A stretch of 64,000 bases of DNA from Citrobacter enshiensis. GTDB lineage: Bacteria; Pseudomonadota; Gammaproteobacteria; Enterobacterales; Enterobacteriaceae. The DNA is taken from positions 1,798,001 through 1,862,000 of the forward strand of contig NZ_CP119862.1 in NCBI RefSeq assembly GCF_029338175.1. The letters run 5' to 3'. Below the pieces are notes generated by a model that worked only from the letters and a program-made list of their open reading frames with translations, did not search any database and had not been told where the DNA came from. A program made the translations under genes and the position numbers. Of the stretch, positions 35,945-47,242 are shown in pieces (position 1 is the first letter of the stretch; every line of letters starts with the position of its first letter).

Positions 35945-37332
35945 TTAGCGGATTGAAAAACCGTTTGTCAGTACGCAGCGACGGGACCGCGCAAATGTTT
36001 TGGCTGAGGTTGTCCCTTCACCGGTTGGCGTGGCGGATTGTAAAGGGTGGTGAAACCTTCGCCTCCGACGCCGATTCCGGCATAGGACGGACCGTTCTTC
36101 ACAAAAATAGAGGTCTGCAATGTGCGGGCTGCCAGATTCAGTCGTGAAACGTTCTGCGAGTGCATAATGGCGGTATGGTGCAAGCCTTCTTCTACTTTTA
36201 GTGCCAGGGTCAGGGCGCTGTCGAAGTCTTTCACTTTCACGATGGGCAACATCGGCATCAGCTGTTCGCGGGTAACCCAGTCGTCGTCAGCGTTAACGAC
36301 CGCGATCAACAAACGTGGTGTTTTGGCGGGAACAGCAATACCTGCGGCTTCCAGCATGGCAGCAGGGCTTTTACCAACCAGCTTTTTATTGGCCTGACCT
36401 TCCGGAAGGCAGGCTGCGCGAAGCTTATCCGTTTCTGCGGGGGTGAGGAGCAGCGCGCCAAAGCTCTGCATTTGTTGGATCAGGCTGTCGGCAACGGACT
36501 CCACGACGATCAGGCTCTTTTCTGCAATACAGGGCAGGTTGTAATCGAAGGAAGCGCCATTAATGATATCTTCCGCAGCTTTCACTAAATCCGCGGTTTC
36601 ATCGACGATGCAGGGGGGATTTCCCGCGCCTGCGCCAATGACTTTTTTGCCGCTTTTCATCCCCATCGCCACGATACCGGGGCCGCCGGTGATCGCCAGC
36701 ACGGCAATGTGAGGGTGTGCCATCATTTGCTGGGTCGCTTCAAACGTGGGTTCTGCGACAGTGACGACCAGATTGCGGATCCCACAACTGCGAAACGCTA
36801 TCTCCTCAATCATGCTGATCAACTTAAGAGAGACGTTTTTGGCCCCAGGATGCGGACTGAAATAAACGCTGTTTCCCGCCGCCAGCATGCTGATGCTGTT
36901 ATTGATGATGGTTTCGGTGGGGTTGGTGCTGGGGGCGACGGAACCGATCACGCCAAACGGCGAATATTCGAATAGCACCATGCCGCCATCGCCGGTCAAC
37001 GCCGTAGTGGTGAGATCCTCAATACCCGGTGTGTTTTCCAGGGCAGCTTTATTCTTGAGGAACTTGTCCTCTTTATTGCCCATCCCGGTTTCTACCGCGC
37101 TCTCTTCTGCAAGCGTCGTAAGGTGCGAATCGAGCGCTTCACGCATTGTGCTGATAATGGCGCTTCGGGTTTTTAGCGGGCACTGCTGATAACGTAAGAA
37201 TGCCTGGTGTGCGGCGTTGATTGCCTCATCAACGGACTGAAAGATACCATTCCCTTTTACGTCTGTGGTTGTGGGCGTTAACTGTTCGCTCAGAATGGTT
37301 CGGATGAGGGTTTCCAGTTCAGAAGTATTCAT
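35945..37332 (-). CDS. pduP: CoA-acylating propionaldehyde dehydrogenase PduP (frame break near C-terminus)
   Basis: Turns propionaldehyde into propionyl-CoA in the microcompartment lumen. MNTSELETLIRTILSEQL is the well-known short helix that targets PduP to the shell. The ALDH fold follows, with the catalytic Cys in YNLPCIAEKSLIVVE. Two extra C near 36040 and 36048 shift the end, so the printed frame finishes in a false tail; the repaired end reads FTIATPTGEGTTSAKTFARS and stops after NGFSIR. Restored length is about 463 residues. Confidence 0.94.
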
Positions 37333-38340
37333 TGATGTGTTCTCACGTTAATGGCCGCAATGGCGGCTTGTGCAATGTCCATGTCCTGCTCAACGCTACC
37401 GCCGCTGATCCCAAGACCCCCAATCAGTACACCGTCACGCCATAGCGCATATCCGCCGCCAAAAGTAACCACCTTTCCTTGCAGATGACTTTCCAGACCA
37501 TAAAGCGCAGCGCCGGGTTGAACCGCAGCGGAAAGTTCATGGGTCGCTGTTTTCATCGCGACGGCAGTCCATGCTTTCTTCGGTGCCAGCTCGCTGCTCA
37601 CTAACAGAGCATCCGGCATACGCCAGGTCACTGTTTCCACGCCGTGGGCGTCAACAATGCTGACGACAACAGGCACCTGTAATTCTTGTGCCCGCTCAAC
37701 GGCTGAACGGGTCAATTGATGAAGCTCCTGAGATGAGAGTGACATCGCGGATTACCTTCATGAGGGGGAGTGACCAGAAGCCAGATAACGCTTTGTCACT
37801 TCCCGAATAATGGTGTTCTGATGAGCATCGTGATCTTCGGCGCGCGCCAGGGCATACAAACAATCTGAGAGTCGGTTGATATAGCGCATCAGTACATGCC
37901 TGACAGCGACGTCCTCAGACAGCTCCACCAGACGTCGCTCAGCGCGACGCGCTAACGTTCGCGGCAAAGTGCAATTCGGCTCGCAGCCTCACACCGACCC
38001 GGCAGAATAAAGCTGTGCAAGGGGGCTACGCGGCCCATCGCGGTATCAATAGCGGTTTCAAGTGCGGTAATTTCTTCAGAACTGATGTAACGCTGCCCTG
38101 ATGCCGGTTGTTCGCTTTCACTGGCAAGCTCTGCGCTAAACCAGAAGATCTGTAACTGAATAGATTCCAGCAACGTGCGATGTTGCGCACAGGCGCAAGC
38201 GCACACACACAGACTCAGCGCGGCATTAAGTTCATCCAGCGTTCCGTAAGCTTCAACACGCGGATGGGTTTTACTGACGCGTTGGCCGGTAAACAGGGCG
38301 GTTGTTCCGGCATCACCTGTTCGGGGTATAAATCTGCCAT
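37329..38340 (-). CDS. pduO: ATP:cob(I)alamin adenosyltransferase PduO (frame breaks)
   Basis: Makes adenosylcobalamin for diol dehydratase. The N-terminal adenosyltransferase domain is spread over frames: IYTRTGDAGTTALFTG after an extra G near 38334, then LNAALSLCVCACA, ELASESEQPASGQRYISSEEI and RHVLMRYINRLSDCLYALARAEDHDAH. The C-terminal GlcG/HbpS-like domain is intact from MSLSSQELHQLTRSAVERAQEL to AAINVRTHQ. Restored length is about 336 residues. Start overlaps the pduN stop; its own stop overlaps the pduP start. Confidence 0.92.
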
Positions 38341-38631
38341 CATTCCCCCCTTAACGGAGAAACCGTGTCGACGATGCCGACAATGGCCAGATCTATGGCC
38401 TCATTGGGACCGCTAAAAACATGTCTGGCGCTGGAGCCGCTGCTGAGCAACACTAACTCGCCAACGCCAGCCCCTACGGAATCAACCGCCACCTCATCAC
38501 CTGTCGTGGGATGTGAGGGGAAGCTCCCCATCGCACTGGACCCAGACGTACCAGCAGGAAGTTTTTTCCCCACCAGATGACGGTGATTTTTGTGTGGATA
38601 CCACCGCGCCTGTAACGCGTGCAGAGTGCAT
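38340..38631 (-). CDS. pduN: Vertex protein PduN, EutN/CcmL type (frame breaks)
   Basis: Pentameric shell vertex protein of about 95 residues. [18 protein letters not shown] starts it, GKKL appears after a shift, and [31 protein letters not shown] and [10 protein letters not shown] are typical of the fold. Breaks lie near 38575 and 38545-38510. The C-terminus here (VSPLRGE) is a little longer than in Salmonella. Confidence 0.88.
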
Positions 38632-38634
38632 GGT

Positions 38635-39128
38635 TCACTCCTGTTTAATTGAGATGAATATTGCGTGTGCAGCGGCTTCACGAGCCAGTGCGGTAATGAC
38701 ACATTGACGACGTAACACCAGCGATACACTGGGAAGGCGAGCCACGTCGGCATAACTTAAAAGATTGACCGGGTGCAGGATGCCAGGTCTGTCCCAGCTC
38801 ATCACTGAATATCAGAGGCAGGTGTGCCAGCTTTTTCACCGGTAACGCCGGTAACAAACGACGTTGCACTGACAGCTGTACGCGAAGTCCAAATGCCAGC
38901 GCCTCGTGAATCATTACCGTCGTTGCATTTGACGAATCGTTCTGTGCAAGTTGTTCCAGTAATGGCAAGTCAACCTGCTGAACATGCAGAGATGAATACT
39001 GACAAAACAGTGTCCGGGCATCGATTTCCTGCAGTTGCGCGGCGCTGAGCGTGACCGCACTTTCGGCACGACGCAGCAGGACGCGCAAAAACCTCTTCGA
39101 CGATCCGTTGCAACCGTTCGCCGTTCAT
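38635..39128 (-). CDS. pduM: Microcompartment assembly protein PduM (frame breaks)
   Basis: About 163 residues; needed for proper shell assembly in Salmonella, fold specific to Pdu systems. [16 protein letters not shown] begins it, then [36 protein letters not shown] and [33 protein letters not shown] in another frame, and the end ([20 protein letters not shown]) in a third. Breaks near 39070, 38785 and 38705. Confidence 0.87.
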
Positions 39129-39762
39129 CGTGGCGTCACCAGTTTGGCGAAGGCGTGCGGGTTATCTGCGCCTGCCGCATTGGCTTCGTCAGTGTCGATA
39201 TGCATCTCAAGACGCATATCTGGCGAAACGCGAACGGCGACATTGTCAAAAAACCAGCCGACGCTCATCTCCCTCAATGGCCACAGAAACGTTGTCGCCG
39301 TGCGAAACCCTCAGGATCAGCGCATCCAGCGGTGACATATGAATATGGCGACGGGCGATAATCACGCCCGACGTGAGATCCAGTTCGGCAAACGGGCTGA
39401 CAAGGCGGATCCCCGGCGTTCCTTGCAGAGCGCCAGACATACGCAAAGGGGCTGCGACGCCCAATGTTCTGGCGTCGGTACGGGAGATTTCAACCTGACT
39501 CGTATTACGCAATGGCCCAAGCAGGCGAACATTATTTAACTGACCTTTTGGGCCGACCAAGTGTGACGGTTTGCTCGGCGGCGTATTGTCCGGGCTGTAA
39601 TAGCGCTTTTTTCTCGCTGATCGGTTTGGTCCAGGAAAAAGGACGGCATAGTCTTCTGCGCAAAGATGGATATGACCGATTAGAAACGCCCAGCGGAATA
39701 GGGGCGCTCCCGCATCCATCCAGGATCTGACTCACGGTCGTCTCCAGAAGTTGCTTATCCAT
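39125..39762 (-). CDS. pduL: Phosphate propanoyltransferase PduL (frame breaks)
   Basis: Swaps phosphate and CoA on propionyl, regenerating CoA in the lumen; not homologous to Pta. The N-terminal helix (MDKQLLETTVSQILD) is the shell-targeting element. Zinc-binding histidines are in HIHLCAEDY and RRHIHMSPLDALILRVSHGD. Several indels at 39720-39550 scramble residues ~15-65; another near 39255 separates RRLVF from DNVAVRVSPDMRLEMHIDTDEAN. It ends AFAKLVTPR. Restored length is about 210 residues. Confidence 0.9.
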
Positions 39763-40227
39763 TACGCTTCACCTCGTTTGCCTGAATGCAGACAGAGAGA
39801 ACGGGGTTCCCCCTTCTGGCGTTTGCATTGTGGATCGAGGCAAAGATTGCAACTGATAAGCTCAGTTCCCTGTGCGCTCTCAGGTAAAAAAGGCTCCGCA
39901 AGGATCTCTTCCTGAGGCTCTTCGGGAGCAGCATCGGGAATGGGTGCAGACGACGTCTCTACGCTGCAAGAAAGAATGCCCTCTCCAGGCCGGGCGATGA
40001 CTTTATGTGCGACCAGACCTGCTTGCTGGTCGGCAAAACTGGCGCCAGTGATGATGGCCGCCTGAACAGAGGCTACATCACCGGGTAATTTTTGATCACC
40101 GTCCAGCTGAACCGTTGGTCTTTTCGAGGCCAACCAGCGTGATGGAAGCGGCTTTCGCCATGACATCCGCGCAATTGATGGCTAATGCCAGACCACTAAC
40201 TTCAAGTAATCCCAGTGATTGCTTCAC
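39762..40227 (-). CDS. pduK: Shell protein PduK (frame breaks)
   Basis: BMC domain plus a C-terminal extension with a cysteine cluster (CNLCLDPQCKRQKGEPRSLC) that may hold Fe-S. The N-terminus is in another frame: MKQSLGLLEVSGLALAINCADVMAKAASITLVGLEK. Indels at 40115-40080 separate it from GDVASVQAAIITGASFADQQ. I take a GTG start because AAGGAG lies six bases before it and no ATG is placed there. Restored length is about 155 residues. Confidence 0.9.
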
Positions 40228-40251
40228 GCTGTTCTCCTTCTTCGAATTGAC

Positions 40252-40528
40252 TTAGGCAGATTTAGGTAAAATGGCCTCAACGTCGCTGTGCGGGCGTGGG
40301 ATGACGTGGCAGGATTTGACTTCGCCTACCGCGCTTGCCGCAGCACTTCCTGCGTCTACGGCCGCTTTAACGGCGCCGACATCACCGCGAACCATCACGG
40401 TCACTAAACCCGAGCCGAGTCTTTTCATAGCCGACCAACTGCACGTGGGCGGATTTCACCATGGCATCGGCGGCTTCGATCGCGGCTACCAGCCCTTTTG
40501 TTTCAACCAGTCCCAGTGCGTTATTCAT
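40252..40528 (-). CDS. pduJ: Shell protein PduJ (frame break)
   Basis: Major BMC hexamer of about 91 residues, close to Pdu[37 protein letters not shown] runs to an extra base near 40424, after which [23 protein letters not shown] and [18 protein letters not shown] follow. The PduA/PduJ pair makes most of the shell facets and the diol pore. Confidence 0.93.
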
Positions 40529-40547
40529 ACTGCGGTTCTCCTGTGGA

Positions 40548-40898
40548 TTATGAGTGACCATCCCGGAAGGGAAGGCCTTTAACCAGCCGCGCGGCGTTGT
40601 TGCCAATACGTCGACGGGCAGGGTTATCTTGGTGATAGGTCAGCGTAAATAGCGGCGCTGATGCGGGTAAATTCTTGTAATGCACAACCAGGGTTTCACT
40701 GTCACAGGCGATGCCTACGAGCAGCGGCGACTGGCGCGCTGCCTGCCACGCGCAATGAACGACATCGTCTGATGCCTGCTGCTGAACAACGAAGGGAATA
40801 CCTTCTTCTTCGATACCCAACAGGACGTCATTCCAGTCGGAGAGTGTGCCGTCAATGGCCGCGACCACAATCGCCGGTGCGATATGATTACTGTTCAT
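40548..40898 (-). CDS. pduH: Diol dehydratase reactivase small subunit PduH
   Basis: Intact, 116 residues. It works with PduG to expel damaged cobalamin from Pdu[20 protein letters not shown] starts it, and [30 protein letters not shown] matches the family. ATG 40898 is chosen over an ATG two codons upstream; it overlaps the pduG end by eleven bases. Confidence 0.93.
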   Translation of the reverse strand: MNSNHIAPAIVVAAIDGTLSDWNDVLLGIEEEGIPFVVQQQASDDVVHCAWQAARQSPLLVGIACDSETLVVHYKNLPASAPLFTLTYHQDNPARRRIGNNAARLVKGLPFRDGHS

Positions 40899-42726
40899 AA
40901 GCAAACTCCTTATGCCAGGAAAGGATCAATCCTGTTGCGACGGCGTTTCTTGGCCCTTCGCTACCGCGAATGTTTCCTCGCCCAGCCACCAGCCGATAGT
41001 GCGCCAGCGCATCGGTGACCAGTTGCGGGACTTCAAAATCCAGAGAAGAACCGCCAACCAGCACCACAAACGGTATGTCACGAATATTGCCGGTTGGGCT
41101 TACCTGACGCAGTGCGCGCAGAGCGTTGGTGACAAAGACTCGCTCTTTCGCGCTGCGGCGAATGGCACGCACTTTCTCCAGGGCCAGGTCGCCAGGGAGA
41201 GGAACCAGTTCATCGGGTTTCACCACGCAGACACGTGCGAACACCGACGGAGGGAGGCTGAGTGGTGAGGAACTGAACGCTGCCGTCCTCATGGCGCAGG
41301 TGAAACAAACTTTCCACCTTGGCTAACGGGTGCTTTTTGATCTCCTCGGCCAGATAACGATCTTCCAGGACCCAGTTCGCGAGCGATGATCATCGTGACC
41401 ATATCGCCAGCACCGGCGAGGTGAGTGGCGATAATTTCGCCTTTAGGGTTGATGATTGAGGCGTCAGTTGAACCTGCGCGCCAGATGCCAGAATCGCCAG
41501 GGGACGCGTGGTTGCCAGCGTGGTTAAGGCGCCCAGAATGGCGGCTTCGGCCTCTGCGCCGCCAACCTGTACGTCAACGTTGAGTTTTTGCTTAATTTCG
41601 CGGGCGATCATCGCCATCTGCAGGCGATCTGATTTCACCATGGAGGCGATGCCGACGGCCTGCTCCAGCGAAAACTCTCCGGCTAACCCACCTGTAACAC
41701 TTTACGGGTACAGAAGTATCGACGGCTAACAGGTCCTGAATGAAAACTTCAGTGCTGGGTTTGTTGGTGAGTTCTGCCATTGTCTGGCGCACATGTTCCA
41801 GCATGCCGCCAATATTAGTTCCGGCTTCACCCGTCACATTATCCAGTTTCGGGCATTCGCCGACCGCTTTCATGATGGCGTCGGCACCAGCAGCAACATC
41901 GACTCGACGCGTGCGCCCCTGTGACAGCAGTTCAATATTTCCGGCTGGTATGGCGCGAGCTTTTACATCACCTGATGGTGTTTTCACCACCACGGCGGAA
42001 CGGTTGCCAATCAGCGCGCGCGCCATAGGCACAATGTTTTTGGTCTCGTTGGCACTGAGATTAAAAACCGTAGCGATGCCGTAAGGGTTAGACAGTGTTT
42101 CGATCACCTTCCCCGGGGACGGCAACCTCAATAGCGGCCAGCATCCCGAGAGGAATTCGGTCGATATACCGAACTTCATCAACAATAGGGACGGGTTTTT
42201 CAAGACGATTACTGACCAGTACACCGTCATCCTGTTGAAGAATGACGCCGGTCAATTGATACCCCGCCCGCACGGAAGCATTAATCATGGTGGCGACATC
42301 GGCGAAATCGAACGCTGCTGATACCACCAGGATGTAAGAGACATCAGCCGGGCGAGTCAGCAACTCTTCCGGCGTAATGGTTATCCCGACGCCAAGACCG
42401 ACTCCGCCCGGGGTTTTCGGGTTGTGGCCGATCATGGTTGACTCAGTGATGATGGTTTCCGTGATGGTTTCCATCGCCACATCGCCAATCACTGGCGTGG
42501 CTTCGTTGATGCGGATGAGCGAAATATCACTGACATTGATGCCAGCGTCTTTTGCCGCCAGCGTAAGCGCTTCCTGAATCCCGAACACATTGCGTAATGT
42601 GCCTTTGATTCCGGTCGTTTCCGCCAGCGCACTGCCGGTGATTGTCAGTACGCCAGACTCATTCAACGTCGCCAGAGCGACTTCTGTTGATGAGTTACCA
42701 ATATCAATGCCAGCGATATAGCGCAT
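40888..42726 (-). CDS. pduG: Diol dehydratase reactivase large subunit PduG (frame breaks)
   Basis: Hsp70/actin-like ATPase of about 610 residues that reactivates diol dehydratase. MRYIAGIDIGNSSTEVALA is the first phosphate loop. Later blocks GLGVGITITPEELLTRPAD, VIETLSNPYGIATVFNLSANETK, NIGGMLEHVRQTMAELT, AEAAILGALTTL, VCVVKPDELVPLPGDLALEKVRAI and VVLVGGSSLDFEVPQL are all present in shifting frames. Breaks near 42112 (GGGG for GGG), 41695, 41475 and 41375-41290. Confidence 0.93.
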
Positions 42727-42739
42727 GGATTCTCTCCGT

Positions 42740-43259
42740 TTAATCGTCGCCTTTAAGTTTTTTGCGCTCGACGTACAGCATGGCCGCTTCACGAATGAAA
42801 CCTGCGCAAATCTTTGCCTGATAACGACTTTCGAGATCGTCCGCAATGGCCATCAGCTCTTCTTTCGTTGAACGGTAAGGACGCAGTGCGTTGTAGATTT
42901 CAAGGATCCGTTCGTCGGGTACGGCGGTCAGTTCCGCTGCGCGTTCAAAGTTCATCGCCAACCGGTCACGGCCAGCATCTTTGGCGATAGCGGCCTGAAG
43001 ACGCAGTGTTTCCGGCGTGATACGCATATCCTGCGCGGTCACTTTATTGCTCAAGGACATTCTCAAGCGTGAAATCATCCAACGTTTTGTTGGTTGCTGT
43101 TTTCACCCACTCAGGATGCTTGTTCGCCAGTGGGTAATCGGTCACCTTCGCGGTATGCGTGGTCGTATGCACTGCGGCAGAGGTGGGTGTTTCACCTTGC
43201 AGGCTGTTCATGCGGCTCAACACATCCCGAACCATCGATTCAATTGCTTCGGTATTCAT
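42740..43259 (-). CDS. pduE: Propanediol dehydratase small subunit PduE (one frame break)
   Basis: MNTEAIESMVRDVLSRMNSL is an amphipathic N-terminal helix of the lumen-targeting type. The break near 43058 is an added T in CCTTGAGC; the protein then continues SNKVTAQDMRITPETLRLQA to YVERKKLKGDD. Restored length is about 173 residues. Part of the (PduCDE)2 B12 enzyme. Confidence 0.94.
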
Positions 43260-43273
43260 GGAGGTATCCTTTG

Positions 43274-43941
43274 TTAAAGCGCCACGCGCAGTTCCTGCGC
43301 GTTTTTGCCCGTCACGACATACTTCGTCTCTTTGATATGCAAAATGGCCGATTTCGCCTGATATTTCGGGCGCGCCATCTGATCGTTCAGCGTCGGAACA
43401 GGTTGCGGAGATTCTCTCTTGGCATAACGCGCGGCGTTCTTACCAATTTGACGATACGTTTCCAGCGTGAGTAACGGGGCCTGCGGGAAAAGCTCCAGGT
43501 TGGAGAGCGGAGGTAACCCTTGTTGGTGAATGACCGTCGTCCCTTTAGACTGGATGCCGATAGAGATACCAGAACCGCTCAGACGGTTCCCTTCTACCGC
43601 GACGAAACGCCACATCGGATGATTTAAAACAGCGAATAACACAGGCTTTGATGCCTTCTTCTTCAATACCCGCGATCACTTCGCGCAGAATGCTCTTGTG
43701 CGGCAGACCCACGATATTGACGGTTTGCGGACAGACCAAATGCCGGGCCAACAGCAATGATGACTCATCGTCATTGCTGGGAACCTTGTTTGGCTTCGCC
43801 AATTTCAGTCAGAAAGCTTTCACCCTGTGCAGGCGCAGCCTGAACAGCGGGTGTGCGCAAGGTCACTGGTTTGTCACTGCTCTGCATTTCGGACAGTACA
43901 TCTTCAATTATCTGGCGCAGCAGCTTTTCATTAATTTCCAT
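43274..43941 (-). CDS. pduD: Propanediol dehydratase medium subunit PduD (frame breaks)
   Basis: About 222 residues. The first 18 ([18 protein letters not shown]) are the known encapsulation helix. The B12-contacting core follows: [52 protein letters not shown], then [30 protein letters not shown]. Breaks near 43785-43760 and 43620. It ends AQELRVAL. Confidence 0.94.
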
Positions 43942-43951
43942 TTTTCACCCC

Positions 43952-45616
43952 TTAGCCAAGTTCGTTGGGATCGAGTGCGCCAGGGATATTTTTTATCTCT
44001 TCCCAGCGTTCGCCTTGCAGGCGATAACCTGTTGCCGGGACGGCATAATCGTTAATGTCATTTACTGCTGAGAGCACTTGTCCATCACCGACGATAATGG
44101 CGGAGGTATGCAGATAGTCTCCGGTCAGCTTGGCTTTCTGGATGTTGAGCATGTCCTGAGCAACGTCGGTAAAACCACCCTGGGCGAGGGCTTTTACCAC
44201 TTCCAGGCCGTTACGGTTCTTATTGATGATCTCCTGCGCAAACTTGAGATCTTCAACAATGTTACGTTCCGGCATGTCTTTCGAACCGTGGGCGTAAGTG
44301 GCGGCTTCGACTTCTTCGTCAGTGATCGGTGGAAGACCCATACCGGCAAAGACGGCCTGCAGTGCGCGGGCAGCTTTATTACGAATGGCGATGACGTCTT
44401 CTTCACGAACCGGACGTAGACCCCCGTCTACTTTCAGGTCACGCTGAAGGACGTTGTAGTCGTCAAAATCCTCGGCATCTTCGTTGGAACCGGCAAACAT
44501 GTTGTCGTAGTTCGGCACCGCAGAATACCCGGAGGAGATAAAGTCAGTTCCCGGCAGGAACTGCATCAGCAGGCGCGCCGTACGGCGCATGTCGGAGTGG
44601 GTGAAGGTCTGGTCGTTACTGGAGGCGCATTCCAGATCCAACGACGAGCAGATCAGGTTTTCTGCTAATACGGCGCGAATCCCCGATGGCACTGCGGAAG
44701 GCACGCCAATGCAGCTTACCGAACCGTTTTGCAATCCCTGTACGCCAGCCGCTTTCGTGATGTAGATGCAACGCGCTTCCAGGTACAGCATCGACTTGCC
44801 TTCGGCGTAACCCATTTGCACTTCAGAGCCAGAACCGGAGGTAAACCGCATTTTCAGGCCGCGAGAGGCATAAGAAGAGGCCAGAAAGCCTTTCGACCAG
44901 GGGGTATCATCACCGTCGGTAAAGACAGGTTCGGTACCGTAGACGGAGATGGTTTCGGCGTAGCAGGTATGGCCTAACATACCGAGTTTCAGTTCGGTGG
45001 CTTCTTCCAGCGAACACTGGGTTAATACGCCAGGACGACCAACCTGGGAGCCAACGAGCAGAGCGATAGCGTTGAACGGGGCATAACGCGCCACCGCCAC
45101 CGTCGTCTCTTGTTCATCAAATCCGCGCCATGCGCCTTCGGCGGCATCGGCAGCGATCTGTACCGGGTTATCTTTGATGTTGGTCACGTGCGCCTGTTGA
45201 GAAGGGGTACGACGAGCGCGCATTTTCTGCATCGCCATCATCATCTCAACCACGTTCATGTGTGACACCACTTCAACGATTTTCGCCGGTGTCATCGCGG
45301 TGGTGAGCGGTACGATGTCACTGCGTTTTACATTAGGATCGCAGAGCATATTGGCAAGCTTGACCGAATCCATTTTCATGACTTCTTCGGCACGTGCCAG
45401 ATTAATCCCGTAGCGGGCGATGAAATGGTCAATCAGGTCAAATTCGCTGGCGGCTTTGCCATCCAGTTCGGTCACTGCGCCGTTGACGATTTTAATCGAG
45501 GGTTTAGGATCGTTCGGGCTTTCCATTGCAATGAAGCCTTCTTCGATCCACTCCTTAACGAAGCCGTCCTGATTCACAGGGCGTTTCGCCAGTGCTTCAA
45601 ATCTTTTCGATCTCAT
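43952..45616 (-). CDS. pduC: Propanediol dehydratase large subunit PduC
   Basis: Intact, 554 residues, the normal length. Coenzyme-B12-dependent dehydration of 1,2-propanediol to propionaldehyde takes place in its TIM barrel. Start MRSKRFEALAKRPVNQDGF and end GALDPNELG are diagnostic; the substrate and K+ region includes CYAETISVYGTEPVF and SGSGSEVQMGYAEGKSMLYLE. Close spacing to pduB and pduD indicates one transcript. Confidence 0.98.
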   Translation of the reverse strand: MRSKRFEALAKRPVNQDGFVKEWIEEGFIAMESPNDPKPSIKIVNGAVTELDGKAASEFDLIDHFIARYGINLARAEEVMKMDSVKLANMLCDPNVKRSDIVPLTTAMTPAKIVEVVSHMNVVEMMMAMQKMRARRTPSQQAHVTNIKDNPVQIAADAAEGAWRGFDEQETTVAVARYAPFNAIALLVGSQVGRPGVLTQCSLEEATELKLGMLGHTCYAETISVYGTEPVFTDGDDTPWSKGFLASSYASRGLKMRFTSGSGSEVQMGYAEGKSMLYLEARCIYITKAAGVQGLQNGSVSCIGVPSAVPSGIRAVLAENLICSSLDLECASSNDQTFTHSDMRRTARLLMQFLPGTDFISSGYSAVPNYDNMFAGSNEDAEDFDDYNVLQRDLKVDGGLRPVREEDVIAIRNKAARALQAVFAGMGLPPITDEEVEAATYAHGSKDMPERNIVEDLKFAQEIINKNRNGLEVVKALAQGGFTDVAQDMLNIQKAKLTGDYLHTSAIIVGDGQVLSAVNDINDYAVPATGYRLQGERWEEIKNIPGALDPNELG

Positions 45617-45634
45617 GAATCAGCCTCATGGGTA

Positions 45635-46447
45635 TTAGATATAGGACGGACGATCGTTTTTCGGTTCAGAGCCGAGGGTCGACAGGACGGTTTTGCCAAT
45701 TTCGCGAGCAGAGATAACCGCCTGACGTACAGCGCCGGAGTCGCCGGAAATCACCAGAATGGCTTCATTACTAAAGCTGGTTCCATGTGCCGGAGAGCTA
45801 TAGGCCACGACCTCAACGTTGGCGGATTTCAGCGCGGTATCAGCCATTAACACGCCGACAGAAGCTGGAGCGCCAACAATGACGCCGCAGGCGCGACCGA
45901 GTGGTGCGCCGAACGCTTTTTCAAGGGCATAACTGGCGCGTGCGGTGTACTGCAGTTCCAGATGACCCGCTTCGTTGGCGTAGACATCGCCAAAGGTACG
46001 GTCAAGTTCTTTGAGCGCGACTTCGATGCCGCGTTTTACGTCTGAAACATCGTTGCCGCCCAGAATGATCAGCGAACCATGCCCGGCACCGCCCTTGGTG
46101 TCGCGGGGAAGCTCAATGCTGACCACTTCCGTATTCGTCGCTTTTACGGCTTCATCAGCGGCCATAATGTGTGGACCTGCACCCGTACGTGCGCCCAGAA
46201 TGCCAATTGAGCGATAACGCTTCTCAAGCTTCATCGCCTCCAGCAAGGCGCTGTCTACGTTCGCGATGACCAGACCAACAGTGTCGCCAATCGCGGTGCC
46301 GACAAATTCCGTTAAACTGCAGCTCTTTTCTGCCATAGCCGTCTCTCGTTTTGGATAGGGTTTATCAGGGATGACCGGTTGAGCGGGGGTTGCCACGCGG
46401 GCAATCACCTGCGCCATGATCTGTTCCACCAGCTCATTGCTGCTCAT
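45635..46447 (-). CDS. pduB: Shell protein PduB, with internal start for PduB'
   Basis: Intact, 270 residues, two BMC domains forming pseudohexameric trimers. Met38 (ATG at 46336, [21 protein letters not shown]) is the likely internal start that makes PduB' in Salmonella, where the extra N-terminal 37 residues of PduB link the shell to the enzyme core. Its ATG overlaps the pduA stop. Confidence 0.96.
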
Positions 46448-46728
46448 TGGCTAATTCCCTTCGGTAGGATTTTTTCTACATCGGTATGAGGGCGTGGAAT
46501 CACGTGTACGGCTTTCACTTCTCCCACGTTGCGGGCAGCTGCCGCACCTGCATCGGTAGCCGCTTTGACTGCGCCGACGTCACCGCGAACGATAACTGTC
46601 ACCAGTCCCGAGCCAATTTTTTCGTAGCCGACCAGCATGACATTGGCTGATTTCACCATCGCATCAGCGGCTTCGATGGCAGCGGTTAAACCTTTGGTTT
46701 CTACCATTCCTAATGCTTCTTGTTGCAT
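46444..46728 (-). CDS. pduA: Shell protein PduA, first gene of the pdu operon
   Basis: Intact, 94 residues, canonical BMC hexamer ([71 protein letters not shown]). The KIGSG loop lines the pore through which propanediol enters. A strong AGGCGAGG-like site precedes the ATG. Confidence 0.97.
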
Positions 46729-47242
46729 AAAGACCTCGCCTGGGTTGTCCCGATAATCAGGACTATAAAAAGAAGCGAGGAAAAAGAATGGCTGACTTAT
46801 CTTTGAACGTGAAAAAATAGTGGGTTGTCAATGCTATTAAATTGCTTAAATTTATTTCATGTTGTTGTTTTTAAACAAAAATAAAAATAATAAAAATGTA
46901 ACTATTTTGTTTTTGTTATTTCATTTTTACATTTTACCAGGTGACAAAATAAAATTAATTTGCCAAGGAGAAATGAATATGTGATGTTTGTTGGAAATTT
47001 AAATGTTGGATTTAGCCATTTTTTACTAATGCAACGACTGCATTTTATTTATCGAATCGCTCGTGGTGTCTGCTCTACGGGGTAAACGAATAGCAATAAT
47101 TTGTTATTGCGGCACGATTTTTCAGAGCCTGCCAGCCTTCAGGTTGCCAACAATTTGCAGAGATCAGTTTTTATAGTGAAAGTCGGTCGTCAGCAGGGAA
47201 GCTTGCTGGCACAGACACAAACTCTGCTTAGAAGGTGTCACA
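46729..47242. promoter_or_regulatory. Divergent pduA / pduF control region
   Basis: About 514 bases without a gene, strikingly AT-rich between 46800 and 47000. By analogy with Salmonella it holds the PocR-activated Ppdu promoter (minus strand) and the pduF promoter (plus strand), with CRP and ArcA input. I could not place a full CRP dyad; the best is the half-site TGTGA at about 46981. No small ORF or terminator is convincing. Confidence 0.55.

Noticed and set aside
35945-36060. A novel C-terminus of PduP (YNPPRQPVKGQPQPKHLRG)
   Set aside because: Two added C residues explain it; the family end TIATPTGEGTTSAKTFARS is present in another frame.
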